From NCBI GenBank assembly GCA_037903475.1, contig JBAJFG010000019.1:2286001-2350000 (forward strand): a stretch of 64,000 nt of DNA. The letters run 5' to 3'. Position numbers and translations under genes: made by a program. Every line of letters begins with the position of its first letter. Position 1 is the first letter of the stretch. Source of the DNA: Ancylostoma caninum (taxonomy: Eukaryota; Nematoda; Chromadorea; Rhabditida; Ancylostomatidae). This document shows, in pieces, positions 53,420 through 64,000 of the stretch. Below the pieces are notes generated by a model. The model made no database searches and had not been told where the DNA came from. It worked only from the letters and a program-made list of their open reading frames with translations.

Positions 53420-55470
53420 TGTGGATGAGCAGTTTACTGTTTCAAAGGGAGGATTCATGGACAAACATATTCACATAATTTGTCGAGGATGATTCTCTGC
53501 ATGGTTACAAAAAGTACTGTATTACGGATGAAATACAACACAAAACGAAATGAGCGTAAGAACAGACAAATAAATGAGAATAATACTTAAGAAGAGAATA
53601 ATACTGTTTCGGTTGCCATCAGCAATTTACTCATCCCTCATTGATATGAGCTGTACATCATAGCGAACTGCAAAGTATTGAAAGGAATTTCCTCTTCAAA
53701 ATTGAATGAGGATCAGAAAATGTTGTTTTTTTATTAAGCGAGAAACATATCTCAAAACAATTTGTAAGTAATATCCTAGCTGAAGATTTGGAGATTCTCA
53801 TTCGAGGATTTGAATTTCATTTTTACTTTACCTTATTCAATTTTACTACAGAAAAATACCCCCAAAACAACAATGACTAGTTTGATCTTCACAGTTCAAC
53901 GAAGTGAACGAAGTGTTTTCTTGCTAGAATCCAGTAGAAGAAGTGGTTTCCAGCAAAAACAGGACCCTCGAGTGTCAAGCCTCGCTTCTCATAATTTTTC
54001 TTGCACCGCACAAGACCATGCTGCAAATCTCGAGTGGAGAACTCGGACCCTTTCCTCTGCGCCTCTCCTCATCTAACACTATTTCGGCGCGAGGAGATGA
54101 CGCTCAGCTCACTCTAGCACCTCACCACAGCTCGAAGTATCAGTGCTGTGGTCGTGAATGATCTGTTATCATCATCATCACTTAACCCTTTCCGGCCTTT
54201 TAGTATACTCAACAAAGTTCTTTTTATCATACCTTGGTACTACGAACCGAAACAAATGATGAGAACACATAGACCTTTCGACATGTTTCAATGTTTTATT
54301 TGATTAGACAGTCGAGATAATGAAATTCCAGAAGGAGTTCTTCAGAAATAGCCAAGACATGCTTACTGAGACTGTTCATTTTCAGGAAGGCTAAGCCGGG
54401 ATGGAAGTTTCCGTCTATGAAATGTCATCCGAAGAACGCTGCATGCCGATTGTCGCTGCAACAACTCAACGAAGAACTATGAACAGACCCAATGAAGCTA
54501 CTTTTTTCAAATCTGTTGGGAATTTTTGATGTTTCCCCGACATGCCCACTTCGACAAGGTCAACGTTGTCGCGTTCGTTGTCAAGCACTATGCGTGAACT
54601 CATTTCGAGAAATGGAGTGCGTGCCGATTTGTAGTCCCCACCACGGGAGCGCTACCGGCTCGATTCGATTATCGCAACGGTGACCGACGGAGCTGACTAC
54701 ATTCGACTTGTACTCTGGCAAGCACTCGGATCGATCCACATTTTCATGTGTTCCTTCATTCACAAACGGCTTGGGCTGAACATTTACCACTAAATGTTGT
54801 GTTTTTCATAATCGAACTCTGTAATGGGCTGGGATTCATGAATTACCCAGGGAAACCAGGCTAGCAAACCAACTTTCGCATTCTGCTTCTCCTTGCAGTG
54901 CGTAATCTATATAGCAACCAATCACGTTAACCCCTTATTCGTCTTACTTGATTATCATTCCATGGATTCCAGCTCTGAACTCATCCACTCTTCCATGGCA
55001 AAGGTCAAGATGCATTAACGAAAGCTCAGGAACACATTGGATCTGGCTACTACTTTCCCAAACCTACACTAATATGGAGGAATCCTGTCTCAAAACAACA
55101 ACCAAAGCATCATGCTGGCGAATGTGTAGGGTTTATTATGATCTGGGCACATCATGCATTTTTTCCCACATCTCTGAGGGATTTTCCTGCTTGCACTTGA
55201 AGAATTTGAGACATCATGTCTTAGGTTCACCGAACAAATTCTCAGAGAAAGGTGTTTTGCGTCTAGCAACTAGTAATCTGGATGAATGAATGTGCGTTTC
55301 TCGCAGACATGGGAAGCGCGACCGCATCGCTAGCGCTGGAGCTATCGCCGAGATAATAAACCATAGGGTTTCCTTGATATTGAGTTTTCTTGATAGTTGA
55401 CATCAAATAGCCTGAAAAACTGTGAATAAAACCCCACGATTTGCTATTATGACTATAGTTAACACATTCG
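53420..55470. other. No recognisable gene
   Basis: 2 kb downstream of phosphatase gene 2. I searched for a third phosphatase copy and for the missing last exon and found neither. Plus frames at 53810-54161 and 54948-55289 have no motif. Confidence 0.4.
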
Positions 55471-55481
55471 AAGAGGAGCTT

Positions 55482-55632
55482 CGAATATTCGAATATCGAA
55501 TATTCGACTCTTCAGAAACCATTCGAACGAATGAATATTATTCGAACGTCCAATGTCAGAAGTATTCGAATTCGAATATTCGAATATCGAGGGTTTCGAA
55601 TACTCGAATATTCGAATGTTCGAATATTTGAG
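55482..55632. repeat. ATTCGAATATTCG-rich repeat cluster 1
   Basis: Dense overlapping copies of the self-complementary words TTCGAATATTCGAA and ATTCGAATATCGAATATTCG. Cluster 2 is at 56142-56316 and a sparse third at 58364-58441. Each copy is palindromic, so both strands look alike. Confidence 0.85.
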
Positions 55633-55639
55633 AAGCATT

Positions 55640-56135
55640 TGCTAGAGAAATCTCTGCGAATATCGCCTGACATCAAAGAAGCTTGTCTCAAGTGATCAGT
55701 TCGTTCTTCATCGTGAAGCTTCGACAGTAAACCTAGCACAGAACAACGAAAGCAAAACTTCAATAGTAAGTATCTCAAGGAAAGACGACAACAGGAGTAA
55801 TGGTCTCTCTCATAAGTGTGGACATTTGCCGAGATATCAAAGGGGAAAAAAGAACGGAAAAATGGGTACGGGACGCACGGAAGTAGTTGCGAAGAGAAGG
55901 TACAATGAGCAAATACTATAAAAGTAGCACGAGGAAAATTTAGACCAACCATACACACTACGATGTTCTGAAAGCATATTGTTCTCCTGGTGCCTTATTG
56001 CAGATCTGCAGATATTTTGTAATCGTGGTGATGATGCGTATAATCTGCTTTATTTTACGCGAAAGTTGTGTTGCTAACGCTGTCCGGTTACATCCCTAGT
56101 ACCGCTAAAGGACACACGCTAGTTTTTTTGCTTTG
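55640..56135. other. Spacer between repeat clusters 1 and 2
   Basis: A 148-codon minus frame covers it and extends into cluster 1; its C-terminal part is only translated repeat, so it is not called. Confidence 0.35.
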
Positions 56136-56141
56136 AATGGC

Positions 56142-56316
56142 GATCGAATATCGAATATGGGCTTCGAATATTCGAATATATTCGAATAGTGCGACCTGTC
56201 GAATATTCGAATTCGAATATGTTCGAATATTGGGGGATTCTCGAATATTCGACTATTCGGATATTCGAATATTCGAATTCTTCGATGTATTTATTTATTC
56301 GAATACGAATATTTGG
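56142..56316. repeat. ATTCGAATATTCG-rich repeat cluster 2
   Basis: Same palindromic words as 55482-55632, about 500 bp away. Confidence 0.85.
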
Positions 56317-56329
56317 TTAGAACTATAAT

Positions 56330-57200
56330 TACGACTACGTACGCTTCCATCTGCGTACATGTTTACTCTCAGTATGTATATTTCTAATATATTTTATATA
56401 AATAGCACCTGATGAAGAGTCCGAAATCATGGCTTTCGTAAGATTAGGAGACAAGTAACACGCTCTCCTGAAATTATAGACTAGAGGTGTGGTCGTGTGG
56501 CCGCATTTTAGGATGGACACTTGTGGTGCTGCTGAAGCTTTCATCAGAGGAAGGTTTCTTCTCTTCTCTATTTTCTTTTCATTAGCGATGTCCGTAAATT
56601 TATGTAACGGAAATTGTTCTTCTAAAGCTGCCTCGAGACTGCGCGTAAGCTGGAATGCTTGGTTATTCTAACGTGTAATTCGAAAGATTATGAACAAGCC
56701 AATAAACGTTGACAATCCATGGCCACAACTGTCTTTCAAGAAAAGTACAGAGAAATCCTTTTGGTAGTTTCACAGGCTCCGCCAATCTTATAACGACTTC
56801 TTTAACGGTCAATCTTTTAGCACAACTGAAGTTGTGCGGTTCATAGGGATAAAATAACACTGAAAGCGATTCAAGGAGTACAGCGCACAACATGACTTAG
56901 GGTTTGTTGGCACTTTTGACCGTATTTTTCAACTTTCTAAGCATCTATGCTGCCACACACCCTAATTTACAAATAATAAAGTGGTAAGGAGAGCTCCAGC
57001 TTACCTATCTCGAAGGTATGTATGACTTGACCGGCCAGAGGCGGGGATCGAACCTTTGACCGCGTGCCTGGCTCCACTGAGTGATCCCCGCCGGTTTTGC
57101 TTACTAGTGTTTTCTTGACACCCATCTTACCCTACAGTGGAAAAGAAGAGCACATTAGTTATCACGTATTCTGTCACACACCTCCTCGATATTGGTAGAA
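56330..57200. other. No recognisable gene; tRNA-like hairpin at 57040-57092
   Basis: The only structure is a 53-nt segment bounded by GGCGGGGATC and its inverted copy GATCCCCGCC. On the minus strand it holds CACTCAGTGG and GGTTCGATCC, which resemble the A and B boxes of a tRNA gene, but it is too short to be a normal tRNA. Confidence 0.3.
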
Positions 57201-57202
57201 CT

Positions 57203-57260
57203 CAGAGCCCGCATCCAATATACTTTATCCAGGCGGACAAATGCGCTCTAGCGGATATGT
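57203..57260 (+). repeat. 58-bp repeat, left member of an inverted pair
   Basis: CAGAGCCCGCATCCAATATA then CTTTATCCAGGCGGACAAAT and GCGCTCTAGCGGATAT. It is inverted at 62358-62415 with about 85 percent identity. It may be a terminal repeat of a large element, or a pair of solo ends. Confidence 0.6.
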
Positions 57261-57269
57261 TTGTGTTAT

Positions 57270-58355
57270 TTAGAGATTAAGGCTGAGCTGATTGAATCGA
57301 ATATTTTCTTTTTTTTTAGAAGTTGGCGAATTGAAGAATCTTATGTGTCAAAGTAACTGTGTAGATGTGTTAGGTGATAGTGGTGGGATTCTGGATCAAG
57401 GCCTCTAGCTGGTTTGAAACCAATGAGCTAGAGAAATGAACGATATGTAAATGGGAAAGTGACAATTTAGAGTAACACAAAAATATCTTTGGAGAGGGGG
57501 GGGGGGTAAACAATTTTCGAGTTCTAAAATGTTTTCTGTCGCTACACTTACAACTCACTGCGTATTAGCTAGCTGTAAAATAGTATCCGGATCCAAAATG
57601 GAGCATGTCTGGATATTCCCTTCTTCAAGATGTATTTTCCTCATATTGATTCTCAGGAGGGAGTTTGTCGCCGCGGAAAAGCATTGTCATTTTGTATTAT
57701 AAATGTGAACGTGAGCCCGATAAACCAAGAGGAAGTCACAGAAAAGAAATTTGTACATCGTTAGCCAAAGCCTACATATGGTAGAAAAGCATCCCTTTAT
57801 CAATTACCCTCATTGGATCATACAAATATTGATCTGGAGGGCTTCTTACTTCTTCAAGTTATTCTCTTATATTCCTACTTCAATAAGTTGAAATGAACCC
57901 TTTCGGATGCCTGGAGTCCCTCTGCTCGGGAACGGTGATGAAGTAGATGTTGTTCTATTTAGTAGCGGGGACGTAAACATTGCCGCAATTCCCACGATGT
58001 CGCCAATTCGTAACAACATACTGCGTTGGTTCTCCACTAATAGTGGGAAGAAAACATGCTACATACACCTGATAATGAAGCGTATCTCTGTACGAATCCA
58101 AATAATATCTCTGTACGAATCCAAATAATAAACGATATATAGCTATATTAAAAGCTCCACTCTAGTAGCATGAGCGAATAGTCCTTTACGATAGTCATAT
58201 GAGGGATGGAGAAGACTTCAAAATTACATACCGCTTTTTCCCAGAATCCCTGCCTAGTTGGTCCAGTGATTTCCACTTGTTTTTGTTCTTCAACAGTGGA
58301 ATTCTTCATTTTCCAGATTGGAAACATATTGTTCTACCTTCCTAATCCTAGCATT
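57270..58355. other. No recognisable gene
   Basis: AT-rich spacer with a ten-G run at 57496-57506 and a local duplication of ATCTCTGTACGAATCCAAAT near 58084-58128. Confidence 0.35.
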
Positions 58356-58535
58356 TTTAAGTGTCCGAATATTTGAGTTCAACTTGGTAGGTTTTTACGT
58401 CTGAATCGTTCCCGCATTCGACTGTTCGAATTATTCGATCAGTCCGTTCAAAAACATCCAAATCTTTGCCTTGTCATAGAATTTGGTATATCCACAACGA
58501 AACAGTAAAAAACACTCCTGTCATCAATTGGACTA

Positions 58536-59110
58536 CAATATCGCCCATAATTTTTGCGAAAAAATCGGGTGGCGACGGATTAATCGTTAACAAACCGTCG
58601 CAGTACTGTAACTCCTTTAAAAATGAAGCTTTTCTAAATCTGAGCACATTTTCGGATTGCTCATCGAAATTGGAATCGAACAGTATATAAAATTACTTGA
58701 ACTTTGACTTCAAAACATTTGTTTTTTTTCAAAAATTTAAAAATTTTTGAAAATTTCAGCAATCAGGTCAAAATCTGAAAAAACGTCAAAAACCGAGAAA
58801 ATAATTGAGGAGTGAGGCTTCTGAACACGATCATTGGATTTCGCTCAATTCTCGGTTTTTAACGTTTTTTCATATTTTGACCTTATTGCTGAAATTCTGA
58901 AAAATTTTCAAATTTTTGAAAAAACAAATGTTTTGAAGTCAAACTTCAAGTAATTTCATATACTGTTCAACTCCAATTTCGATGAGCAATCCGAAAATGT
59001 GCTCAGATTTAGAAAAGCTTCATTTTTAAAGGAGTTACAGTATTGCGACGGTTTGTTAACGATTAATCCGTCGCCACCAGATTTTTTCGCAAAAATTATG
59101 GGCATTATTG
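58536..59110. mobile_element. 575-bp foldback element with about 270-bp arms
   Basis: The left arm starts CAATATCGCCCATAATTTTT and includes GGCGACGGATTAATCGTTAA, GAAGCTTTTCTAAATCTGAG and AAACATTTG; the right arm is the inverted copy, ending at 59110, with a loop of about 30 bp. TA lies at both outer edges (58534-58535 and 59111-59112). The arms read nearly the same protein in both directions. No transposase. Confidence 0.88.
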
Positions 59111-59141
59111 TACATAGAAAAGAGTTCTCTCCGAGGATCAT

Positions 59142-59447
59142 TCAAACACGTGCCAGCGTCGGTCGAAACACAGACGACGATTGACGTCTAACTACTACAA
59201 TTTTATAGTTTCTCCTTGAAATGTCTTGCGTTGCCGATTCAGCCGCCTCTTCGGCGTCATTGACCATTCGTCGCACCACATTGCTATCCGTTCGTTGCTT
59301 TAAAAGCGTACATGTCGTCGATGAAGCTGACGAGTGAGCTGTTCGTTCTTGTCGAATTGCAGGGTCACAGCCAATGCAATCGAAAGCAAAAAATACGAGA
59401 AAATAAGGAGCACAAATACACAATAAGTGCTTTTTTAGGACACGCAA
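59142..59447 (-). CDS. Hypothetical small secreted protein (101 codons), doubtful
   Basis: It starts MRVLKKHLLCICAPYFLVFF, a good signal-peptide-like N terminus (basic residues then a hydrophobic core), and ends at a stop 30 bp upstream of the foldback element. The rest is Ser/Arg/Val-rich with no domain I recognise. No introns are needed. It could equally be a chance frame. Confidence 0.25.
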   Translation of the reverse strand: MRVLKKHLLCICAPYFLVFFAFDCIGCDPAIRQERTAHSSASSTTCTLLKQRTDSNVVRRMVNDAEEAAESATQDISRRNYKIVVVRRQSSSVFRPTLARV

Positions 59448-59449
59448 TC

Positions 59450-60550
59450 AAACGTGGTTCACATCATAGTAATAAAGACTAGATGAAAAAGCAGGACCTT
59501 ATCCCCTAACCCAAAAGGTGAATGTATAGAAATTTGCGAGCAATTGGTACACGAACATACATATACACGCACACCTCGTTATGTGCTGGATGGTGTTCTA
59601 GGTCATGCTCATTCCAAGAATAACTATCCATATGGATACTTTTTATACAATGGTTTTGTCACTAATTTTCGAAAGAATGCACGCAAAATCTTTGTGGTAT
59701 TATAGGCAGGTAAGAAGCAAAGCGTGCTGATAGTCCTTGGGAACCTAGAACTCCATCACTTCAGAGCATTCTTCCCTCTATGTTTTATGTGCAGAAGATT
59801 CGCATGAATAATGCGGTGTCGATGTTAAAATCGTGTGTGAATAAGCGGTGTTAAAATCCAGGCCGGAGCATCCAGGCCTAGGTTCAATGAAAGCTACCTG
59901 CCCCCTTGGGTTCGTAGAACTCGAACATTACTTTTTTTCCGCGGTAGTCTAAATGTCAACATTTCACATTAACATGGCGGCGAACTAAGCTATTCTCACT
60001 TCCCAGTGGATTGTTCTTCGGCAACGGTGAGGAAATGCATTCGACATGACGCCGTACGACCTCAGGATGACGTCAGTTTCAGGTCCGCGCTGGTTGGCAT
60101 GGCGTGCGGGCCGCCACCACCTGCTCGGCAACTGAGCCCGCCTTCTCTCACGACTCTTTCCATGCCTCCTTAGGTAATTGAAATCGATTTCGTGTATGTT
60201 TGTCGCTACCGTGTTCAGCATGACAGGATTTCTTCGACTTGTGAGCAACAAAAATCTTTTCCTTCTGCCTGTGTCAGTAACATGATCACTTCACCTCGTA
60301 GCATCTCTTGCACGCTGCTAAATGCGCCCTTTCTGGAACTGTGCATAGTTGTAATTTCATTGAAGGTGTCGCAATCAAATTAATACTGCTCGTTGGTATG
60401 CACCTGCTCAGATTGCCCTTTTGAGGTGCTGGCATTTCGCTAAGTCCTCGAGTGGGTTCGCTTACGAGGTTTTCCTTTCGCTGTTCAGTGCGGAAATATT
60501 CATTTGGGTCAGCATTATCATGGTTTGAAACTTAAATATGAGAACGGATG
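59450..60550. other. No recognisable gene
   Basis: Short frames only; no element ends noticed. Confidence 0.35.
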
Positions 60551-60557
60551 TCTATGC

Positions 60558-60784
60558 TCTATTAGCTAAGGCAGTGCACCAGGATGGACTTTGTCCGCAA
60601 TTGCGAACGCAGTGGTATCGGCCGCCCATCGTCTGGTTCCATTGGAGACAGTAGCGGATCATCAAAATGGAAGGAACCACACCACATACATAAAGCGTAC
60701 AGAACAACCTATCGGCAGGCCAAAACCACTGCAGTCGCATTTGCAGGCAAAGTCCACCCGGGTGCACATCCTGGCCTAACAGAC
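60558..60784. mobile_element. MITE family A, copy 2
   Basis: The left end CTCTATTAGCTAAGGCAGTG-CACC and GGACTTTGTCCGCAATTGCGA are inverted on the right as GTCTGTTAGGCCAGGATGTG-CACC and GGACTTTGCCTGCAAATGCGA. The internal word CACACCACATACA matches the copy at 114-350. Confidence 0.7.
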
Positions 60785-60919
60785 CGTCTGGGCTTCACAG
60801 GCTATCAAAAAATTATGGAACGGATTTTTCGTGCCGAGTTTCTGCACTTCACTCGAATGACAACTACTTTATTTGTACATATTAGGAGATTGCCTACCTT
60901 AACAATTAGTCTTGCTCAA

Positions 60920-61700
60920 CATGACCGCCATTCGATATTCAGTGCACTACTTTAACCGCCTTGGGATTTCGTCCACTGTGTTAGCAATGATCATTCTAGC
61001 CCTTCATCAAATTCCTATATCAATGCTTCAACTGTCGAGTGGGGCTTCGCACAGGCAACTGATTGAAGTGTATCCCAGATAGAATAGCCTAACGGATTTA
61101 AAACGGGTGAATTTGCTCGCTAATGGCTAGACCAGATCATTGATGAGTTGTCTCCACCGAGTCAAAGTCCGGAAAGCTTCTCGCGATCCACGCGATCCAT
61201 TCCTGCGCCTCTTTGGACGTATGAGGTGAGGCGCCGTTCTAATGGATTGTCCACTTCTCCTCTGCATAATGGTGTTGGGCCCAAGGCAAAGCATTGTTTG
61301 CAAGGAGCGCCCAATACTGGGGTCTTTGGAACTTGACTCATTCGAGCACGAATAAGATTGGAGTCTTGGCTAAGTAGGCTGTTCCTACCCAGACGATCAC
61401 TTGCTCCGGCTTTTGCCTCCCAGATATAATCCTCTCCTCTCACGATAACTTCCCCTTCGAACACCCGTTCATTATGATGATTGTGAGCTTGTTCTACATC
61501 AAACGACCTCTCGTCTGAAAACAGGATCTTTCGATGCCGTTCAGCTGCAGAACGTTTCCCGTAACGTCCATTCCAACCGTTTGACTTTTTCCTGCTCAGT
61601 AATCAGGTGACCTTTCACTTCCTGACGTGCCATCAGTCCAGCCTATCATCCGTACAGATTCTTTCGAGTATCCCTCTGCGATTCTCTCCTGGAACGGTTT
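60920..61700 (-). pseudogene. Mariner-like transposase relic
   Basis: On the minus strand, across several frames: VKGHLITEQEKVKRLEW, then ERHRKILFSDERSFDVEQAH and NHHNE, which is the first catalytic block (FSDE..F.VE..HN.QN), and further on FKSVRLFYLGYTSIS-like and CEAPLDS sequence that resembles the NPLDYSIW..LQ..VCAKPHS block of the nematode mariner C terminus. Stops and shifts abound; the ends of the element were not found. Confidence 0.7.
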
Positions 61701-61829
61701 TTTAGCTCGACGGTTCTTGTCATTCCAATGGGGAACTTTTTTCTTGATTACCTGGAGCCGTATCCAATACATTTGACTGAAGGAAGGATAATACAGCGGG
61801 TATATATCCACTCGCATTGGTTTTATCCA

Positions 61830-62060
61830 TTCTGCTATCCATTATTAGAGTATCCCCAAACTTCGCCAGTCTAAAATGAGTAAAAATGACCAGGCGATAT
61901 GAGAGATAAGGATCATGGTAATGATACGTATCGATTGCCACGTTACTGCGCCATGGATCGCTACTAAACGGAGCTCATCGCTCATACTCTCGAAGATGTG
62001 CCCAAAATGAACGGGCGATGTGAGTGATAGCGATTGTGGAAACGATGCCTGTCGATCTCT
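61830..62060. repeat. Imperfect direct repeat
   Basis: AAAATGAGTAAAAATGACCA then GGCGATATGAGAGATAAGGA (61874) resembles AAAATGAACGGGCGATGTGA then GTGATAGCGATTGTGGAAAC (62005), so a unit of about 130 bp is tandemly duplicated. Confidence 0.4.
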
Positions 62061-62357
62061 ACGCCACATCAGTTACGAGTTATAATTATCATCTCTGTCA
62101 CGTCTGAAGCCTCCCCATTCACTTTATCCTTGTGGCGATCGCCGGCGGTTGTGGCGATTGCCACGATTGCTGGCGAAGTCTGGGGATACTCTTACTCATC
62201 CATCCATGAGTCCATTTGTTTTCACAAAATGGAGATGGAGTACGTGATGAATCGTTATCGGGTGGAAATCAAATGGGAATATCCTGTAGTAATCCGAGTG
62301 GATGCGCATATTCGCAGATATATTTCGATTGGATAGAAGATTCACTGAAACACACCA

Positions 62358-62415
62358 ATATATCCGCTAGAGCGCGTTTATCCGACTGGATAAAGTATAC
62401 CGGATACGGGCCCTG
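62358..62415 (-). repeat. 58-bp repeat, right member of an inverted pair
   Basis: On the minus strand it reads CAGGGCCCGTATCCGGTATA then CTTTATCCAGTCGGATAAAC and GCGCTCTAGCGGATAT, matching 57203-57260 inverted. Flanks of the two members show no shared target duplication. Confidence 0.6.
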
Positions 62416-62429
62416 CATTGTTTGCGGAT

Positions 62430-63715
62430 AATCGTCGATCTCAAGTTTTTTCGCATTTGTAACACAAGACCGGTGACTACAAAAATGTATAGTCAGAGTC
62501 ATTTCAACCGGCTCAGTTCACGATGAGCAACCAAATGAACTCGCCTTCCGTGAATTCTTGTCACCCCGTATTGGTGTCATTGTCTTTCTGGCATGATCTA
62601 CTAGCCTTCTTTGCTAGGACCGTAGCGAAATGTATCATACACCCCAATTGTACTCAGAGATGAGACCCAAGAGTCCTGCCCATAGAATTGTAGGTGCTGT
62701 AGCCGTATCTGCAAAGAGTCTTTGAAAATTGTGTGGAACACACCTAAAGTTGTCCCCCCCCCCCTCTCTTCCTGTCACGTCCTATGCAAGATCTCTATGA
62801 GGCTGTGGCCATTCTATGGTACGGAAAGATGTTGATCATTCAAGAAAATAGGTTGAAATAACAAAAGAGGGCAAAGCATGTGCACATTAACAGCCCGTAA
62901 GGCACTGCTTTCCTAAACAGATTATTCCAGTTATCAAGGCCTAGAGTAGTTGCTGAGAATATCAACACATTTTGAGGAATTTCACGCAATTCCGTTTTTT
63001 CTGCCGCAGTCTTATAATCTAAGACCAAGCAATCTCATTATTCGACTAAGAACGTACATTTATGGTTGCGCATTCGTCATTTTCATATCAATGAGGTGAA
63101 GGTGGCTGGTGCCTACCACGTAGTGGAAAACAAACGGCAGTAGTGAGCAACAGATGACAGGACAGATATTGAAGTGGTTGTGGTTTTGTGAACATAACCA
63201 GTGTGCAGTAGTGTTCAAATTCCCTGATACCTTTACCACTGGATGTGATCCGTTCTATCTTTTAATTTTCTCCTCTCGATCCGATCGATAACACGAATCT
63301 TCAAGAAGCGGGTTGATTGTCATAGTATGAACTGCATGAGACCCGCTACAATTCTATATAAGAGAACTGAAACTGGTGCGCACACTCAGCAAAGGTGTAG
63401 CAGCTCTAAACAGTGGAGAGAGTGTTGTGAAGAGAAACCAAGTGCAATTCGGAGATATGCGTCGAAAACAAGAGGGTACTCTAGCGTGATAGGAGTGCAT
63501 CGTTATATAGTGGTACATAGAGTTAGGTGATTAGGTCATTTGATCTCTACATTACAAACTGAATTCGTCCTAGTGTATAGATGTGAAGTATGGCGTCAAC
63601 CGTATGGCTGCCATGAAGGCATGAGCGCACCTCACATTCGTGGTTCAGGTAATGGCAGATTCTGCATCTCCTCGATACGCTGAATCCAGCGATATAGGTA
63701 AATTGTCTCGAAACG
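62430..63715. other. No recognisable gene
   Basis: Spacer with short frames and a ten-C run at 62755-62764. Nothing recognisable. Confidence 0.35.
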
Positions 63716-63719
63716 GTCT

Positions 63720-63998
63720 TTAAACGCGTCTTCCAGGACGGCGTCTGTAACAGTTTGCTAATCCGAGTTGATGTGTGAAGCCATTGATCTTATCGATTAA
63801 ACACGCCAAGACTCGTTGGCCAACGCTGAAGCCATGGCAGGTAGCCGGCACAGCTTGGAGCGATCCGCCTCCGGGCTCCAAAAATGTGGCCAATTCGACC
63901 CTTTCAAAAACGACGCTTTCGTCACTTTTGAGACTGTTAATGCACATAACTGAGATCAACATGGCGAGAAGGTCTAGGATATGTCGATAACCCAACAC
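63720..63998 (-). other. Open frame at the window edge, hydrophobic N terminus
   Basis: A 92-codon frame starting MLGYRHILDLLAMLISVMCI, which could be a signal peptide, followed by a Gly/Cys-containing stretch (LEPGGGSLQAVPATCHG). It may be part of an exon cut by the right window end. Domain unknown. Confidence 0.2.
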
Positions 63999-64000
63999 AA

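Noticed and set aside
55512..55958. 148-codon minus frame
   Set aside because: The C-terminal third is translated ATTCGAATATTCG repeat and the rest has no motif.
53420..57200. A third phosphatase copy
   Set aside because: No GDLG, GNHE, HRPFY or GHxH block was found in any frame.

Overview
This is eukaryotic, repeat-rich DNA, most likely from a parasitic strongylid (hookworm-like) nematode. The evidence is: intron-split genes whose exons join only through GT-AG (once GC-AG) splice sites; a nematode-type DUF273 putative glycosyltransferase gene; secreted purple acid phosphatase genes of nematode type; an RTE-family retroposon relic; and many mariner/Tc1 relics, MITEs, foldbacks and minisatellites. 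I see no prokaryotic operons, CRISPR arrays or rRNA. The species call is inference.

Layout. From 1 to 8.8 kb there is repeat-derived DNA: a MITE, a 60-bp-unit minisatellite composite in two copies, a Tc1-like helix-turn-helix relic and a 0.9-kb inverted-repeat element. From 8.8 to 27.2 kb (minus strand) lies one long DUF273 gene of about 18 kb. I placed eight of its exons and could not find at least two more. Its introns hold a gag-like retroelement relic, a 5'-truncated RTE reverse transcriptase relic, two mariner-type relics, a minisatellite/(CA)n composite, foldbacks and MITEs. From 27.2 to 30.8 kb there is intergenic DNA with a foldback that carries a nested 311-bp MITE with a TTA duplication, plus a second RTE fragment.

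From 30.85 to 39.09 kb and from 45.69 to 53.41 kb (both plus strand) are two tandem purple acid phosphatase genes. Exons 3 to 12 match in phase and, for exons 3 to 11, in length to the base, so they are tandem duplicates. Their introns carry different transposons. Copy 1 has an unusual GC-AG intron; copy 2 seems to have lost the last coding exon. Between them (39.1-45.6 kb) are a mariner relic, a 1.6-kb Tc1-like element with about 555-bp inverted repeats and internal direct repeats, and a 264-bp hAT-type MITE with a perfect 8-bp target duplication.

From 53.4 to 64 kb I see no recognisable conserved gene. This part holds ATTCGAATATTCG-rich repeat clusters, a 575-bp foldback, a mariner-like relic, a second copy of the first MITE, and a pair of oppositely oriented 58-bp repeats 5.2 kb apart that could be the ends of one element.

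The two phosphatases should be secreted or lysosomal metallophosphoesterases, and the DUF273 protein a Golgi type II membrane enzyme. These roles come from family knowledge and topology, not from anything measured here. All exon edges were set by eye from reading frame, splice consensus and comparison between the paralogues.
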